Assembly: GCA_008973525.1 (NCBI GenBank)
Contig: WACJ01000181.1
Span: 372,001 to 436,000, forward strand
Origin: Stenopsyche tienmushanensis
Taxonomy: Eukaryota > Arthropoda > Insecta > Trichoptera > Stenopsychidae
Length of the DNA: 64,000 bases
Direction of reading: 5' to 3'
Both the position numbers and the translations under genes were made by a program. Below are positions 1 through 12,140 of the stretch, in pieces; the first letter of the stretch is position 1; each line of letters starts with the position of its first letter. The notes below the pieces were generated by a model that was given only the letters and a program-made list of their open reading frames with translations, had not been told where the DNA came from and made no database searches.

Positions 1-13
1 ATTTTATTCTTAC

Positions 14-973
14 CATTACACTAAATTCCTTAGGTGCTGATGAAATTTCATGCGTTGGTGAAACGTCAACAGATATGTGTTGTAATGTCACACCCGAAAT
101 GAAAACATTTCCATAAAGCTTGATAATTACAGATCCTTCGGAACCATCAAACGCCCAACAATTTCCTGGTTCCATTGATGGCTGTAACAAGCATATGAAG
201 AGGTAAATGCATGTTTATAATAGCATCGAACCAGAATTACAGTGAATGCAATACTACCTGTAAAATGACACGAGCATTTTCAGTAGAACTAGATAAAATA
301 TTCTTTATATAATGTAATAAGTAATAATATAGACATTTTCCTGGGGTGCTATATGGCTTAGTAAATCGAATGCTTAGAACTTCCCCTCCTAAAGTGAGAA
401 AAGCAACAGATGTGATTTTCGCTAAACACAGTAAATAATAGAGAAATAATTTTAAAAAACCTAATGACTCTGAAGCAAAATCACAACTATTTGGGTTGAT
501 AACTGATCGTACATCCAATGACAATTCATTTTTCTTTAAATTCTGCGTATATATTTTAAAATATGCATTCCTTTCTCGTTGAGCTGTTGGAGCAGTGACT
601 TCGGAATACTGAAAAAAGTCAATTATAAAAATACGAAATTCTTATTCAAGTTTTAAGCACTTAAAGTGTAAAATGGTTTTCATACTCACATATCTTATTT
701 TCTGCAGCGTTTCAGCATCTTTATTTATATAACAATATATAATTATGTATATTAAAAAAACACACAAGTATTGAACATATAGCTTTAAAAGCATTTTATT
801 TAATAAAAAAAACAAAAGAAAGCGCTTGGTGTCGACATTTTTTTCATGAAAATTCGAATTTTGAATTATTTTTGGCATTAAAAGCATAGTTTTCAACCAG
901 CTTTCTTTAAATATCAATGATGGGGATATCATTGCTCCATTCGGTTTTTCCAATTTGTTCTCAGTGTTTTTAA
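14..973 (-). CDS. SUN-domain protein, 3'-incomplete at window edge
   Basis: Four minus-strand exons are visible: 690-973, 461-608, 258-388 and 14-181. They join in phase through introns of 69-81 nt with GT-AG ends. The protein reads an N-terminal segment with a hydrophobic, probably membrane-spanning stretch (around LYVQYLCVFLIYIIIYCY), a short linker, then the start of a SUN domain. That start shows the typical blocks GGEVLS, PGNCWAFDGSEG, VTLQHISVDVSPT and SSAPKEF. SUN proteins sit in the inner nuclear membrane and bind KASH proteins across the perinuclear space, forming LINC complexes (family knowledge). The short pre-domain region resembles the compact SPAG4/SUN3-like type rather than long SUN1/2, which is inference. 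The exon at 690-973 begins with two bases of a split codon after an acceptor, so at least one upstream exon exists that I did not find. The SUN domain continues beyond base 14 via a GTAAGA donor. Confidence 0.88.
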
Positions 974-3169
974 CTAAAATATGGTATAATTATGTTGAGA
1001 TAAAATAGCCATCACATTAAAAAAAATAGAATCATATTTATGAACACAAATTAGATCAATTTAATTTATATTTTAAGAATAAATTCATAAATATTTACTT
1101 AAATTAAAAAAATGAAACACTGAATAATTTGCACATGCTTGCAAGATTTTTTATAACCAAACAACCAAATAAGGTAACCACTTCAGAAATAGTGAAGAAA
1201 ATTCACAAAATAGTATTAGATGACCGTCATAGGCCTTTCAAAAATAGTTGTTTGTACATCGCATATTGATTGAAAATTTGAATATGAGAAAGCTGAGAAA
1301 ACTGACGCTATTAAAACTAAAAAAAAACTAGCTAAAATAGCAGCATAAATTAGTAAGATAGATAAATATAGTTTTATATTTATATAGTACAGATCAGGTA
1401 TGCATTTATTCATTAGGTGTCCAACCGGTCCGTTTTTCCAACCGTTAACATGAAGGTCTTGTGTCTCATCATACGGTGATATATCAGTGGCAAGGTCATG
1501 ATGTAAAAATACTCTACATGTTTAAATATTCTGTGTCGAAAAGGCGCCATATATATCATGACAAAATGTACTTGTGCATAATGTCATCTGTAGCACAAAC
1601 ATGGGACAAATTAAATCACAAATGACCTTAGATACATATAATGAGCACTTCAGTCAATGGCCATATGTAATGTGTAAAATGTGCAATGGCCAAGAACAGC
1701 CGTTCACTTCTCACGACAATTGGACATTCGTAAGAGCGATATGTAAAATTCAGAGCAGATTTAAAACTGCAATCCAGAGAGCATTAAGATAGCCGAATCT
1801 GAAATTTTGAATCATTATTGTTCCAGTTCGAAACCCATTTCGAATTCCGTTCTCAATTCTAGAATCGGACATGTATTCAATGTTTTAAGCCCGGATGCAA
1901 AAGTTTATAATGAATCAAACAATATTAAATGAGTGTTATCATTTATTGGACATTTTAAATTTCTTCTCACATCACATACATAAAATTACACAAATACACT
2001 ACAGTAATACATTTCAGTAATCTAATTTAATTCAGCTATGAAGTTTTAAATTTGCTGCAGTTTTACCATAAATTACACGTCAAATAGAAATACATAAATT
2101 AAATTCGTACACAACAAAATACTGTTGGATGATCAAAAAATGAATTCTCGCACAATGCGGGGTGCTCGTTCAGCAATAATCTACGGAATATTAACTAGCG
2201 ACAGATGAATCCCTATCGTTTGTGACACAAGTGACAAGATTGTTAATTTAACATTTCAATTACTAAATCATTAATATATATTATATAATTATTCACACTC
2301 TTTCATGACATTTTTTATTCTAAATAAAAATGAAAATTCTTCACATTTAAAAACCTTTGTTCAAAACTGCTTCGATTATAAGCAGAAAGCAAATCATTTA
2401 AATAAAATCAATTTTATCTTATTACGTAATGGTTTTTTAAAATCATATACTTAAAAGACACTACAATACTTATTTTGCGTAGTTTTTCACAAAAGATGGT
2501 TTGTGAAAAAGAAAAACCCCTCAGTTTTGATAAAACTTACAGCTTTTTAAAGCTATAAAAATAAATTATTTAAAAAAATTGACACTACACATAAATTCTA
2601 ATTTTAATAATGTAGTTTTTTGTGTACCTTAAAATGGATATCAGACGTTTGTTTTTAAATGAGTACTCATGGCTACAGCTGATAATTTAAAATGTCTATT
2701 ATTACAACTATTACACAGGAATCTATTTTTAAAATGTTTGTAAGCTGCATCAATATTATATGTACCTCCTCCTCCAAGAAAAAAAATTGGAAGGATTATA
2801 TCTAAAATATTTGAGATGAAGTAACAAATAACGTACTAAAATAGTAAAAATTAAATCATTTGAACATTTATTACTTTCATCCACAACTAAATATTCTAAA
2901 AATGTCTGTATTGCCATTCTTTTGATTCAGAACTAAATTTTGATATTTATAAATTCTAGATATCCACGTACCCGTAGTCGTGCTATCAGATTTTTTTTAT
3001 TTATCATTAAGGTTTATTAAAAATTGAATCAAAGTGTAATCACATCGATCAATTCATAAGGAATAAATAAACATACATGTAAAATAATAAAAAAGTGATA
3101 TAAACATAAAAAGGAATCAGTTAATAAAGAGTTTTTCTTTAAAATATTGATAGATGAGATACTGAATGT
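974..3169. other. Intergenic or upstream intron of the SUN gene; mostly unassigned
   Basis: AT-rich sequence between the SUN gene and the RRM gene. A mariner relic lies at 1174-1300. The missing 5' exon(s) of the SUN gene may lie here, but no candidate stood out. AATAAA-like signals on the minus strand near 3000-3015 would serve the 3' end of the RRM gene, whose stop codon is at 3170-3172. Confidence 0.4.
1174..1300 (+). mobile_element. mariner transposase relic (N-terminal part)
   Basis: Plus-strand translation gives TSEIVKKIHKIVLDDR followed, after frame loss, by a piece reading NMRKL. This matches the mariner transposase N-terminal pattern (TPEIVKKIHKIVLDDRR ... GMRKL). Stops and frameshifts show that it is dead. 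It resembles the relics on the minus strand at 35203-35500 and 63471-63795. Confidence 0.75.
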
Positions 3170-6100
3170 TCAATATTGGTAGAGCCAGTCATTTTTCCTC
3201 CTTTTGTACGGCCTCTCGTCCATGCTGTTATCCCTGAAGTTGCCGTTGCCCTATAAAAATATATTTGTTTTAGTATATATGCTTAATATAGCGGTGCCTC
3301 TCGGGCACCACTCAGATCGATACAGTAAATTGAATGATAACGGTGTTTATTAACGAATATCACTTAACCCAATAAGCATGGAACACGACGAAAAGATTAC
3401 TTCTATTGAAGATGAGATTCAATTTTTCGGCGATAACAAACGAAATTACATCTCTACATAGCCAGCTTGTCTATGGGAACAAAGACGGAAACGATGAAGA
3501 TAGCGACTACGTTAGAGGTGCAAGAAGACGAAAAACCGAATAATGGATAGTGTATCTGAACGCCTTGTCATTGTACAGAAGAGATTAAACCTTTAGAATG
3601 GACAATGTGAACAGAATCCGAAGAAATCACCACAAGAATACCGTTTGTATCTAGTGAAAGACAACCTAGCACAGCTTCTACTACGCAGAGCAGTTCTGAA
3701 GACATCTGACTAAATGGGAAGCTGCATGTTATTTTGATTGGACAAAAAAGGGATTGCAAGGTGTGTTCCCAACGAACCAGGCTTGGCCAAAGGTGACAAA
3801 CTGTGTACTACTGTGACACTTGCCCCGACGATCCAAGAATGCACCTTGAAGATTGTTTTATAAAATACCACAAGAAGCAAAAATATAGAACGCAATGTTT
3901 AACAAATATCCTTCAATGAACTATGAAAATATGAATAATGTTAAAATATACAAATTTAAAGTGTTCTATTGTGTCTAAAATTATTTTAAGTTAACTGTAA
4001 ACGGGAGCGGCTGACTGCTCTCGAGTTGCTGGTTCGTCCGAGCGAAAACAGTTAAATGTTTATTGGGACTACAAAGGGGTAATCTTCCAAGAAGTCTCTC
4101 CATATGGTCAAACCATAACGAGGGAAATTCAATATTCACAATTAGAAAGTTTAAAAATGGCGTTGAGTACGAAGAGGCCAAATGTAGTCAACCCTTGGCA
4201 AATTCTTTAACATGATAATGCGCGACCCTATAAATCAAAGATGATCGAAATTAAAAGAACTCTTGGCTTTTGCAAATGGCAACTTGGCAAATGATTCCAC
4301 AGATAATTAAATTTTATTCTTCCGGAATTAAAAAAAATATTAAACATATGGGAAAAGGTTGTATCTACTGAAGAATACATTGTATTGATGAAATTAATTA
4401 TGTTTTGTTTGAATTTAACTCTTTTTATTTAAAAAACGACATTCCTAATGGGACAATCTATTAAGTTGTTATACCTTGGGAAAATACAAAAACTACAAGA
4501 AATGTCAGCAATAAATTATTGACGTTTAACACCACGTAGGTCACCGGTTTTTCAAAGTTATAAATCTTAATTTATGAAGGCTATATATGCATACATAATA
4601 TACACTATAATTTATTTGACGGCGCATTGGCATCTAAACATGCCTCACGTAAATCACGAACTCTATTAAATAAGCGTTGACGTCTGATTATTTTAAATGT
4701 TATAATAACACTCACCCAACTATTGTACGAGTTACCGCCGCTGTTGCCACCGTAATTGCGGGGTCCCCTGAAGCCCATTGGTGGACCGCCTTCCCACGGT
4801 TGGAAGCCACCGCCCATCGGTTGATTTCGAGAACCACCGCGGCCCATACCACCTCTTCCCCCGCGCTTGAGTCCGGACGAGCTCCCGCGTTTATTACCAC
4901 CCGTCATACCCTTCTTGGTTTTCTACAAAACAAAAAATTAAATCAAATACACAATAGAATCAGCACACAGAAAAAGCTTTACATTGCTGCTAATCTACGC
5001 TTTATAAAAGAAACGAAAACTATAAAACGAAATTAAATTGTTGCTCGATAGTTTTAAGCAAATAAGACGATGCTATAATTACCACCTTTGATGGGTTGTC
5101 GGGTCCTCCGCGTCGCTGTAATATCACCTGAACATTGTTTATTAGTAGGGATCCGCTTAGCGACATTGCTTTTTTAGCACCTTCTTCGTCCTCAAATTCA
5201 ACGAAAGCTGAAAAATATTTAATAGCCCCAATGAAAATGCATATAAAATGATAATAAATACACTTTTAATAAGATATTTTATAAACACGATTTGATATTT
5301 TGCAAATATGATAAAAATCATATTGTACAATAAAAACATTAATTTCAAAGGTATATAACAATCTATCTACTACTTTATCGAAATTAGCATTTGTTTAGTA
5401 AACTAAAAAAAATAAAGGATATATACGAAATATAACTTTCATAAGTTAGTTTGGATTCATTCATACATCAAAGTAAGAGAGCATTACGTATGAACTAAAT
5501 ATATTTCGTAGTTAGAAATACAATACTACTACAAGGAAATTAATATTCTGCAATTTTACATTGTAATCATAATTAAAATGATGTTTAAAAATAGCAGACG
5601 ATTCAGTTTGAATTTGAAAGAATTTATATTTGGACTCGAAATAACAAAAAAGTAATCATATGTTATACGGGAATAATGTCATAATGAAACAACACGATAT
5701 AATTCGATTTTTATATTAAAAAAAAAAATCAGCATGATTTATTTATTTAGACAAAGTGTAACTTAAAAAAAATTAAAAAACATGCCCAATTTTTTTCTTC
5801 GATATAAAAAGTATCAGACACCAAAAACATATTGTTGAGCTATGAAAATGGAGTTATTAACCCTCACAACTCCTATGGCCACACATTATGGCCGAAGACT
5901 TTTTCCCACCAACTCCTATGACCACTACGTGTGGCTATTTATTTTCGCGGGTAGTTTGTATCAACTTCAAATAAAATAAAAGATTTTGATAATTTTTTAA
6001 ACGTAAGAATCAAGTGAATACTTTAAAAATACCGTCTTATTGTCTGACCATTAATTTGTCATCGGGAATATGGAAAATAATTGGTTCAGAGGAATTGAAT

Positions 6101-9100
6101 CGGTGCAGGTAAAGAGCATAAAACAATAGTCTGCGTCGAGTTGTGGCGCAATGAACATCTTGAAAATTATTTGTGTCCAGTAATTCAATATTATTTTGAT
6201 AGTACGTATACTTTTTGCGTTTTATTCGTTTTACGTTCTACACCTTTTTAATAATCTACAACAGGCGAATTAAGTCATAAAAGGCTATCATATATTTATG
6301 GATAAGTTTTACATCAATGCTCAGTACAAAGCATACGTCAACTTCCCAATCAATGAGAAGAAGAACAAGGACTATCCCATATCAATCTAATCAAGATGAA
6401 CTAATAAATAAGTCCTACTTAAGAAAATCCTATTTTTTAAATTTATAAATCCCCAATTTTCTCATTATATTCTATACAAACATTTTTTTAATACGCAAAA
6501 AATGGCTTGGAGTTGGTGGGAACTTTTATAAAAAAATCTTGGAGCACAAAGGGTTAAACACAGTACAAATTTATTATACGTTGTTTTTTTTTAAATTTAT
6601 TTAAGAAAGACCTTGTTTAAAGTTATTTGTTTATAATTTAACTTTAAACAATTTAGAAAAAACATTTTCAGATGTCTTGACGCTTGAGCAGTGCACATCA
6701 CCAAATAATTATTCCCCTTCCCCTTTTAATTGACGAACTGAACGAGGAACAAATGTCCTGAACGATGATTACACGCATTAAACATAAAATATATTTTCAG
6801 AAGAAAAATATCCACAAGATGGCTAGAAACTATCAAATATAACGAAATTTGGATCAGAACAAATGCTCAAGTGTTAAGAGATTATTTTCAATAATAATGT
6901 TATTAAAAATAAGTTTGTATGAGATGATTCCTTGAAGTGTTACAATGCAAAGGATTACACTTTTCTTTCATTAAATACGGATCATTAACATTTTTCAAGT
7001 AATCCAAATTAGCATCTAAATAAAATAATTTACAAGCAATTCTCATGAAGAATCTACATTGCTATTTGCATACACAAATACATAAAAATGTCTAATCATG
7101 AAGCATTACGTTACTATGGTCGGGAATCGTAATCGACGAATGTGTTATTAAAAGCACACTTAAATAAAAACATTTATTCCGATTAATAAAAGGTTTTAAG
7201 TCTCGTTAATTAAATGAAAATTGCTTGCATTCAATAAAACGTAGCTCAAGTAACAATATCCCGATATTACCTGACTGCTGAAAAAGAGTTAATTTGAAAA
7301 CAATTTCCTCTTAGTAATCTCAAAAAACAAGTATGCATCGACTCACACATTTTATAGCAAATTAGTATTAAAATATACCCAATTCAATCACATAAGAACC
7401 ATAGTGTTGGCACTCGTTCATCACTATCTCAGGGTAGGAAAATTAGAAAACAAACCATTAATGAAAATTAATAAAAATCTATGGAATCTGACTCTCATAA
7501 AACATTCTTCATACGCATACATATCCTTCATCCTCAAAATTACAAAAATGTTCATATTTCTTAAAACGAAATACAAGTTTTCCTACAATTAAAATAATGA
7601 ATAAGGCAGTAAATAAATTGAAGATTTGCAACGTCTTCAATCACAATTAAATGTACATTTAATAAATAAAAAAGAATAAAAACAAATTATATTTAAGTGA
7701 AAGACACATATTATTCTGATTATTTATTTCAGAAATAAAACTTTTTAAGAAAAATTTTGAATAAGTGAATTCAAATCATGATACCTGTGGGGCGAGCTGG
7801 TAATTTTACTATATCTTTGATGGCGCCACAAGGAGTCAGTAGTTTGTAAAGGCACTCCTTGGCTATGACGTAAGGGAGGTTGCTGATCACAACTGTGTGT
7901 TCACCTGCCCTCAGAATGTCTATTTCAATAGGGTTACCACCCAACAAGGTGCCCCTTTCAGCCAATGCCTGTGGTTTGTTCAAATTTATGTTGATAATAA
8001 ATATTACTACAACTCCAACATATGTGCCCGATGATGAATACGTACATCAAGCAATCTAAATGTTTGGAGCTGTAACGAACTGCTGTGAACAGCTCGCATA
8101 ATTTATATGGTATAAAATTTTTATACATACCGACATCCTTCCGTTAAAAAAACTGTTTTGTGTTAAAATCAAGTTATTTTACATACGTCCGCACACATAG
8201 TTCCGCAGTCGTGCCACATAATTATAAAACTTAGCATATAAAAGTATCAAATCGTTATAACTAGATTAAGACTAAAATGCTGATGACTCAAACTCGCTCT
8301 TCTATCAAGAGCGAAGACAAAGTATAAGACTAATCTTTTAAACTGAACAAATAGATGTTTCATCAGCACATCAATAATTTAAATTGCATACTTGATCAAA
8401 TTCAAACACTCGTCATTCCTTTCGTCTCTGTTAACATTGACAAGATCATCGAATATTAATAGACGATAATAGAATCACACTTAACTCAATTCATATCGCG
8501 TCTTTGACTCATTTCTCATTCAATCAAACAATATTAAAATGTCTGAATATACTATGATACTGTTTTTTATTCCAATTTTAAAATGTACACATAATCAATT
8601 GAGACTATATATCTATTAAAACGATGATTAGTTCCTGATGCATAAAAGACAAAATTACAATAAAATAATCCTCTGTACATTTTATTATTGGAAGCTAACA
8701 CAATAGCATATGCGAAAAACATATTGAATAGAATCTCTTTAAGTTTGAAATGAAATTATCAATACGTTCACACAGTTCTGTTTTATGTCTTTCGACAAGT
8801 TGTAATCTATGATCTCATACTTCAACTATCTCCATAGCACAAACTCTTTTACGCATTACTTTCACGGTCTGTTCAAAGATAAAAATTATAATATGACATT
8901 CAAAAAAGTAGGAAAGACAAGGCGTTGTATCGATTTACCTGCTCCGAAGAATCGCTGCTTTCAAAATTTACATAGGCAGAAAGAGTGGGCTCTACAGTGT
9001 CGAAATAAACGGGAATGCCGCCTCGTCTGCCAAAAACAACCAAAAGGATCACAAAAATGTCAACAGGCCATAACAAAAAAAAAAATTATTCAACTACCCT

Positions 9101-9571
9101 TCAAGAATGAGGTAATATTTTTATTTTTGATGAAAAATTAAAATAAATTTTGCAATTTAAAAGTCAAGCTTCTAAATGCAATGTCTAATGAAAATAAAGC
9201 ACTTTAATTCTGTTATTAAATAAAAACTTTCTAGTTATTAAATTAAAATCTGTATAATTTAAAAAGTTAAATTTAATAATACACGAGCCCTCATACTTGA
9301 TGTATGTGATTTGTCCATATTTGCTGAACAAATTCTTGAGTTCCTCTTCGTAAGTGAATAGCATGCTGGCAGGCAAATTCTTGACGATCATAGTCTTTCC
9401 GCTGGGATGGACTTTCTTGGCTTTGACACCGTCTCCTGCGTCTGGAGATGCGTTCGCATCGTCCCCGGTCGCATTGGCATCCCCTTCGGCGATGCCATTC
9501 TTGTTTTCAGTCTCGCCGGTGCATTCACCGTCGATCGGCTCCACCTTGACGTCAGACACTTCGGTAGTCAT
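3170..9571 (-). CDS. RNA-binding protein with two RRMs and a Gly/Arg-rich tail (322 aa)
   Basis: Six exons: 9285-9571, 8939-9026, 7785-7968, 5086-5207, 4716-4922, 3170-3250. All have GT-AG borders and their phases join to 323 codons including stop. The start is the ATG at 9571; an acceptor (TTTTCAG) lies just upstream at 9591, so at least one non-coding 5' exon exists. Residues 1-57 are acidic and low-complexity. RRM1 (about 59-137) has RNP2 MIVKNLP and RNP1 LSAYVNF; RRM2 (about 149-224) has RNP2 VVISNLPY and RNP1 TAFVEF. Residues about 225-300 are Gly/Arg-rich (GGRGGMGRGG). The C-terminus has a basic KRRK motif, a plausible nuclear signal. The layout fits a nuclear hnRNP-type factor binding single-stranded RNA. 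I do not recognise the exact orthologue. The donor of exon 4 could be 3 nt further on, which would add one residue. Confidence 0.92.
3285..3905 (+). mobile_element. piggyBac transposase relic in last intron of the RRM gene
   Basis: Opposite in strand to the host gene. It starts with a reading frame MEHDEKITSIEDEIQFF like the acidic N-terminus of piggyBac transposases. It ends with a cysteine-rich block reading CKVC ... YYCDTCPDDPRMHLEDC ... KYHKK, the pattern of the C-terminal Cys-rich domain. The catalytic core between them is largely gone and several frames are needed, so this is an internally deleted, dead copy. Confidence 0.75.
4030..4480 (+). mobile_element. mariner transposase relic in last intron of the RRM gene
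   Basis: Plus-strand frames give YWDYKGVIFQEVSPYGQTIT, then LKMALSTKRPNVVN, HDNARPYKS and LGFCKWQL. These match the central catalytic region of mariner transposases (WWDWKGVVYYELLPPGQTI ... HDNARPHTS), including the second catalytic Asp. Stops interrupt the frame. It directly follows the piggyBac relic, so this intron has taken at least two insertions. Confidence 0.8.
5857..6557. mobile_element. piggyBac-like non-autonomous element (MITE), TTAA-flanked
   Basis: The left end reads TTAACCCTCACAACTCC; the right end, reverse-complemented, reads TTAACCCTTTGTGCTCC. Both are flanked by TTAA (5857-5860 and 6554-6557) and both carry the inner block CCCACCAACTCC. TTAA target sites with CCC-starting ends are the piggyBac hallmark. 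The inside shows no intact frame. It lies in the third intron of the RRM gene. A fragment of the same right end occurs at 12064-12140. Confidence 0.72.
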
Positions 9572-9860
9572 CTTACAAACTCTTCGCTAACTGAAAATAC
9601 ATAATTTTTTAATTGCAATGATTTCAATAGATCAAGTAGTTAATTAATGAAATGGGAAATTGGTCCACTATATCTTAGAAAAAATGCATTGGAGGAAACG
9701 CATCATACATATACCGGTGCAATCATTTATCGAAGGCAGTGTGTAAACATGAATGAATAGAAACAATGCCATTTGGAATCGTTCTTTAAATTTTTTTAAC
9801 ATAAATTTAAATCTTACCTCTCAAAATGATTACTAAATGCAATCGGATATTCATTTTTAA

Positions 9861-10130
9861 TCTAATATATAAAAATTAATCTTTGTTTGTTCGTATGTAA
9901 TGTGATGCCATACCAGTCATCAGATTGCGATAAAATTTCGTCCACTTATTGCTAAGGAGTGCGCAAGTAACATAGGCATAGTCTAATATATAAAAATCAA
10001 TGTTTGTTTTTCCGTATTTGATGCGCTTCCAAACCGTTCATCCGATTGCAATAAAACTTTGTCAACTTATTGCACCATGTTGGCGCATATTGGTTTGGTG
10101 AAATGAAGTTTGGACTGCAAGAACGGGGAG
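9861..10130 (+). mobile_element. Helitron-like repeat, two tandem 5' ends
   Basis: Two copies, starting at 9861 and about 9982, of TCTAATATATAAAAATCAATG followed by TTTGTT..CGTAT, and then CCGATTGC(G/A)ATAAAAC. TCTA-rich starts of this form are typical of insect Helitron-like elements. An inverted copy lies at 11690-12034 and another at 49783-50215. There is no coding capacity. Confidence 0.55.
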
Positions 10131-10204
10131 AAAGTCTCCAGTGAGTCGCTAGGTTTTTTTTTGTAGAATAATAAATATTTTTTAATATCTAAAAATTACG
10201 TTAC

Positions 10205-10520
10205 AGACACATTGGTGAATGCATTTTATAGCTGCCCATTAAATGATCTTTGCTACGTAACTGAATGTATTTTGGGACGTATTGTTCAGAATGCCTCGTA
10301 AAAACTGTACTTATTAGTAAATTTAGGACATACTAAATAAACAATCAAGTTTAATGGCATTTATACAATATAAATGACAAATAAAAATGCTGAACAAGAA
10401 ATGCTCAAAACCCGTAAATGATCCCGCAGGACAGGATGTGGTATACATGCATATATGCTGGGACACCCAAGTCGCATGTAGACAATAAAATATAAATCAA
10501 ACCATTTTTATGCAATTTCT
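10205..10520. repeat. Dispersed repeat A, copy 1
   Basis: Shares long stretches with 38327-38625: GACACATTGGTGAAT, GCTGCCCATT, ATGATCTTTGCTA, TTTTGGGA(C/T)GTATTG, GAACAAGAAATG, AATGATCCCGCAGGA and GTGGTATACATGCATAT occur in the same order in both. I saw no terminal repeats or protein and cannot assign a class. Confidence 0.7.
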
Positions 10521-11689
10521 AATTTTTCTAAAAGTTATCAATAAATCGGATATCATCCATATATTCATGTTTTATCAGAATTATGTTTATTTTCGTCGTT
10601 ATATCTAAATTCGAGCAATTTTTCTTGGAAAGTTTTATCAGCCTCTTGAATAAATATGAAATAAAAAGATCTTTCATCGAATCGTACATCGTCAAGCTCA
10701 AAATGTTTTCAAATCACTTTTCCATATCCAATTTAAGTTCGTTAAAACGACTACTGGATCTTTTAATCTATTCTGGCGTTACATAATTTTTCATAGACGT
10801 AACATAACAAAACCCCTAACCGCCCACCAGAAAAGCTTGAACACTCACAAGTGGGCGCGCTAACAACTAGATTTACTACAATTACTTTACATTATTCTTC
10901 TACAAATTTGGTTTTAGTTCATTCAATTGAAAACGACGTACAATATATCGTTGGTCATGAAACTAACGAGGACTGCAAACGACGATCACTATTGGCTCAT
11001 TGATAACTCCAAAATGCTCGTACACAAATGATTTCTGTTTCAGGGAGTCAGCCAAAGGGATAAAGTAAAAATTGATAAATTCATGGAAAATACAATTTTA
11101 TATTGAAAAAAAACCACCAAAATTAGCCTGTTGGAAAAATTAGCTTATTGCAAAAAAGAAACAATTGTGTTAGTTTGGTGAATTACGAGAAATGTAACGA
11201 TGCTTAGTGCAAAGCACATATCGTCATCACAGTTGGCGAGGAGAAGTCCCCATAGGAAAACCCGGTAATGCATTGATAATAAAAACTAAAAAGTGATTGA
11301 AAAGCCAACAGTTATTCAAAATTACATAAAAAATATGGAAAGAGTAGACATTACCAATCAATTGGCAACGTCATATTGTTTTATGCGCAAGTCATTAAAA
11401 TGGTGGAAGTAACTTTTTTTTAGGATGTAGAAACCTCAATTGTTAATGCATACATTATATGAGAGAAAAAGGAAGGACAAAAGCCCCCCCGAGTCATATG
11501 AAATTCCGCCAAATGTTAATGCAAATCATCGGGAATTTCTGTGCAGCCAAAAAGACAAATACCGAGCGTAAACCGACAACGAGGAACGATTGAATAGAAA
11601 TCCCCATTATATATATATATATATGATTCTACAAACCACAAAGATTGTATGGTGTGTTTGTACTAAATACATATTTTTTATTTATTTAC

Positions 11690-12034
11690 AAGCGAATACC
11701 CAGCATGCGTTGCAATGCCATAAGCGCTTAATAATAATTTGAAAAGAACCGCAGTACGTGATTTATTGCTTTAGGTCACATGTAGTGCGAGCCGAAGAGT
11801 TGGAATCCAAAAGCATACGCACACTCGCTCTCGTCTCGAAGACCTTCAAAAAAACAAACTTCATTTCACCAGACCAATATGTGCAAACATGGTGCATCCA
11901 TACAATATTTTTACTATACCTATGTTATTCCCGCAAGTGTAGAGTGAATTGACAAAGTTTTATCGCAATCGGATGAACGGCATGGAAGCGCATTAAATAC
12001 GGACAAACAAACATTGATTTTTATACATAAGATT
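11690..12034 (-). mobile_element. Helitron-like repeat, inverted relative to 9861 copy
   Basis: Read on the minus strand it begins with TATAAAAATCAATGTTTG and TTGTCCGTATTTAATGCGC, continues through CCGATTGCGATAAAAC, and ends with TGGCATTGCAACGCATGCTG. The same order is seen at 49783-50215. Together with the plus-strand copy at 9861 it brackets about 2 kb. Confidence 0.5.
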
Positions 12035-12063
12035 TTAGCATGTTTTCACCATAAACATATATT

Positions 12064-12140
12064 TTTTTAAATTCACTGAAAATGGCTTGGACCTGGTGCA
12101 ACACTTTGTAAAAAAAACCCTTGGGACTGCAAAGAGTTAA
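12064..12140. repeat. Fragment of the piggyBac-like MITE right end
   Basis: AAATGGCTTGG.C.TGGTG followed by CTTGG.AC.GCAAAG.GTTAA parallels 6500-6557 of the TTAA-flanked element. It ends in TTAA at 12137-12140. The other end was not found. Confidence 0.5.

Noticed and set aside
4605..4907. Continuous minus frame running past base 4716
   Set aside because: It is the Gly-rich exon read through its GTGAGT donor; the true coding part stops at 4716 and resumes at 3250.
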